Positions 30,794 to 31,135 of a stretch of 31,135 nt of DNA are shown piece by piece. The DNA lies in assembly GCA_004154925.1 (NCBI GenBank), contig QJNS01000441.1, forward strand, positions 3,829 to 34,963. Direction: 5' to 3'. Origin of the DNA: Monosporascus cannonballus (taxonomy: Eukaryota; Ascomycota; Sordariomycetes; Xylariales). How positions within the stretch are numbered: the first letter of the stretch is position 1; the number at the start of each line of letters is the position of its first letter. The translations under genes and the position numbers were made by a program. The notes beneath the pieces are model-generated. The model was given only the letters and a program-made list of their open reading frames with translations, did not search any database and was not told the DNA's origin.

Positions 30794-31135
30794 TGTTACG
30801 TCCAAGAAGGGGACTCCACTAGACCCGGAAGAGACCAGGTGAGCTGACCTGTTTTGATCTCCACTTCGACCGGAAAAACCTCGGATCTACGTGTGTCTCT
30901 GTTGATCTCCAGAGACACCCGGAAACCTCCAGAGACCACGAGAAGATGGTCTCTCGTGAACTCCAGAGACCAAAGGAGACAAGGGAGGATATATAGTAAA
31001 GTAATCTCTCATGTAAATAGCACCTACTTAGTTTCGCTCCTTAGCTATCAATCTAAGCTCTCAATCAAGAGGCAACTGCACCGTTCTCTAATTGAGGGAA
31101 GAGTCTTTAAATCTCTTTAACGAACAGACCACTGA
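30794..31135 (+). mobile_element. Un-mutated LTR, continuing beyond the window
   Basis: Starts TGTTACGTCCAAGAAGGGGA at the compositional jump from AT-rich to GC-balanced. From about 31011 on it matches the Gypsy-2 LTR (24660-24783) closely: AATAGCACCTACTTAGTTTC, TCTAAGCTCTCAATCAAGAG and TCTCTTTAACGAACAGACCA have RIP-mutated counterparts there. The first ~215 bp are unrelated to Gypsy-2. It contains a TATA-like GATATATAG near 30989. By comparison with Gypsy-2 roughly 90 bp of LTR should lie beyond the window. Whether it is solo or part of a full element cannot be seen. Confidence 0.75.
30908..30972. repeat. CTCCAGAGAC triplicated in the LTR promoter region
   Basis: Three copies of CTCCAGAGAC within about 65 bp, with an interposed hairpin CACGAGA / TCTCGTG. 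They lie upstream of the TATA-like sequence, where U3 enhancer repeats are expected in LTRs. Confidence 0.6.

Noticed and set aside
1..31135. CRISPR arrays, rRNA, tRNA genes, bacterial operons
   Set aside because: No regularly spaced repeats, rRNA segments or cloverleaf-forming sequences with both A and B boxes were seen. Gene structure and RIP show a eukaryotic fungal context.

Overview
The window looks like a filamentous ascomycete (Pezizomycotina) chromosome with a two-compartment layout. GC-balanced islands carry sparse fungal genes: about 1-5450, 25800-29420 and 30794 to the end. Between them lie very AT-rich blocks, about 5450-25790 and 29420-30793, which are graveyards of transposable elements. 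In these blocks almost every difference between repeat copies is a C-to-T or G-to-A transition and open frames are shredded. Catalytic and metal-ligand residues are changed in the matching way (Cys to Tyr, His to Tyr, Asp to Asn, Trp to stop). This is the signature of repeat-induced point mutation (RIP), a process of filamentous ascomycetes. A 65-nt intron with a GCTGAC branch site also fits a fungus.

Left gene island (1-5450). One apparently intact minus-strand gene encodes a protein with a signal peptide, an acidic/SSPP-rich region and one membrane segment (585-1562). It is followed by a tandem-domain GFA/CENP-V-like gene on the minus strand broken by one nonsense codon and one frameshift (2434-3668). 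Next is an archaemetzincin (peptidase M54) on the plus strand that keeps its catalytic half but has lost the middle of its N-terminal half (4166-5030).

Large AT-rich block (5450-25790). First comes a cluster of very small LTR elements: a 506-bp element with two 119-bp LTRs, a solo LTR of the same family and a related composite. Then there are small fold-back repeats, a tandem/inverted repeat cluster of about 330-bp units, and a 449-bp MITE with long terminal inverted repeats and an 11-bp target duplication, Mutator-like in style. The rest is a nest that can be ordered from target-site duplications. Gypsy-1, a chromodomain-bearing gypsy retrotransposon, starts at 10567. Gypsy-2, also with a chromodomain, inserted into the 3' LTR of Gypsy-1 at 17535-24874. 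A 25-bp remnant of that LTR and the Gypsy-1 target duplication reappear at 24880-24909. One un-mutated solo LTR of about 200 bp sits inside each gypsy element.

Right island and end (25800-31135). A small membrane-protein gene with a predicted intron (26513-27033) precedes a clear two-exon coiled-coil protein gene (27708-29230), both on the minus strand. A RIP-degraded pogo/Fot1-type DDE transposase relic follows (minus strand, about 29480-30793). It is truncated by an un-mutated LTR at 30794 that runs out of the window and shares its 3' part, but not its U3, with the Gypsy-2 LTR.

The genes show no shared pathway or operon logic. I found no convincing undescribed cellular system; the unusual content is the miniature retroelements, the nested insertion history and the uneven RIP. 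No rRNA, tRNA or CRISPR array was seen.
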